From Dechloromonas sp. (GTDB lineage Bacteria; Pseudomonadota; Gammaproteobacteria; Burkholderiales; Rhodocyclaceae): a DNA stretch of 52,698 bases. The translations under genes were made by a program, and so were the position numbers. Positions within the stretch are counted from its first letter, which is position 1; each line of letters starts with the position of its first letter. The notes under the pieces were generated by a model. That model worked only from the letters and a program-made list of their open reading frames with translations. It made no database searches and was not told the DNA's origin. Positions 52,673 through 52,698 of the stretch are shown here, piece after piece. The stretch covers positions 32,972 to 85,669 of the forward strand of contig JAQTXC010000006.1 in assembly GCA_028689015.1 (NCBI GenBank), in the 5' to 3' direction.

Positions 52673-52698
52673 CACCATCTCCAACACACCGCCCCCCC

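Overview
The window is GC-rich (roughly 62 percent by eye) and densely coded. Gene content points to a free-living, probably nitrogen-fixing betaproteobacterium of the Rhodocyclales (Dechloromonas/Azonexus-like). The clues are an rnf operon divergent from nifLA, a nif-type ferredoxin/flavodoxin set, molybdate uptake genes, an SHP/DHC cytochrome operon and many sensor kinases. The assignment rests on recognising families, not on a search. The right edge runs into a C-homopolymer and is probably a contig end. No rRNA, tRNA or CRISPR array was seen, and no nitrogenase structural genes lie in the window.

Layout. 1-4.1 kb: the end of an IS4-type transposase running into a DUF3095 gene, a MazG-like gene, a dicarboxylate/amino-acid symporter, a gamma-carbonic anhydrase-like protein, and a non-coding repeat remnant closed by a terminator. 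4.1-12 kb: fliW, tex, a hybrid sensor kinase, then an overlapping set of ArsC-like reductase, Hsp33 with half of its zinc cysteines, and a membrane histidine kinase. 12-16 kb: an OmpA-like lipoprotein, a MarR regulator, a candidate small RNA, an FAD-linked oxidase and rimO.

16-27.7 kb is the nitrogen-fixation electron-supply region. rnfABCDGE and rnfH run leftwards and nifL-nifA run rightwards from a shared intergenic region. It carries two divergent sigma-54 (-24/-12) promoters and one TGT-N10-ACA NifA site. An oxygen-sensor (globin) diguanylate cyclase follows nifA. A third sigma-54 promoter then precedes a [2Fe-2S] ferredoxin, a NifZ-like protein and a NifF flavodoxin. 27.8-32.3 kb is a molybdenum block: a DUF2478 protein, a two-domain molbindin, modE and modABC, with a ModE-type operator between the molbindin gene and modE.

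32.3-38.2 kb is a heavy-metal RND efflux operon (adaptor, pump, DUF3240, TolC-like). 38.2-41.8 kb holds a Cache/PAS kinase and a degraded accessory patch: a DUF262 fragment, a Phd/ParE-type toxin-antitoxin pair and a broken FtsZ-like gene. 41.8-45.4 kb is a five-gene operon of SHP cytochrome, diheme cytochrome, cytochrome b and a PmrA/PmrB-like two-component pair. 45.4-52.7 kb contains an unknown protein, an ABC-F ATPase, an RlmA-like methyltransferase, an envelope protein and a large hybrid kinase with a second Cache domain.

The most notable regulatory signal is a PmrA-box type motif in two places. Hexamers of the CTTAAG type spaced every 11 bp lie upstream of both the metal-efflux operon and the SHP cytochrome/two-component operon. 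In each case the last hexamer is exactly 10 bp from a -10-like element. This suggests that the linked two-component system controls both operons.
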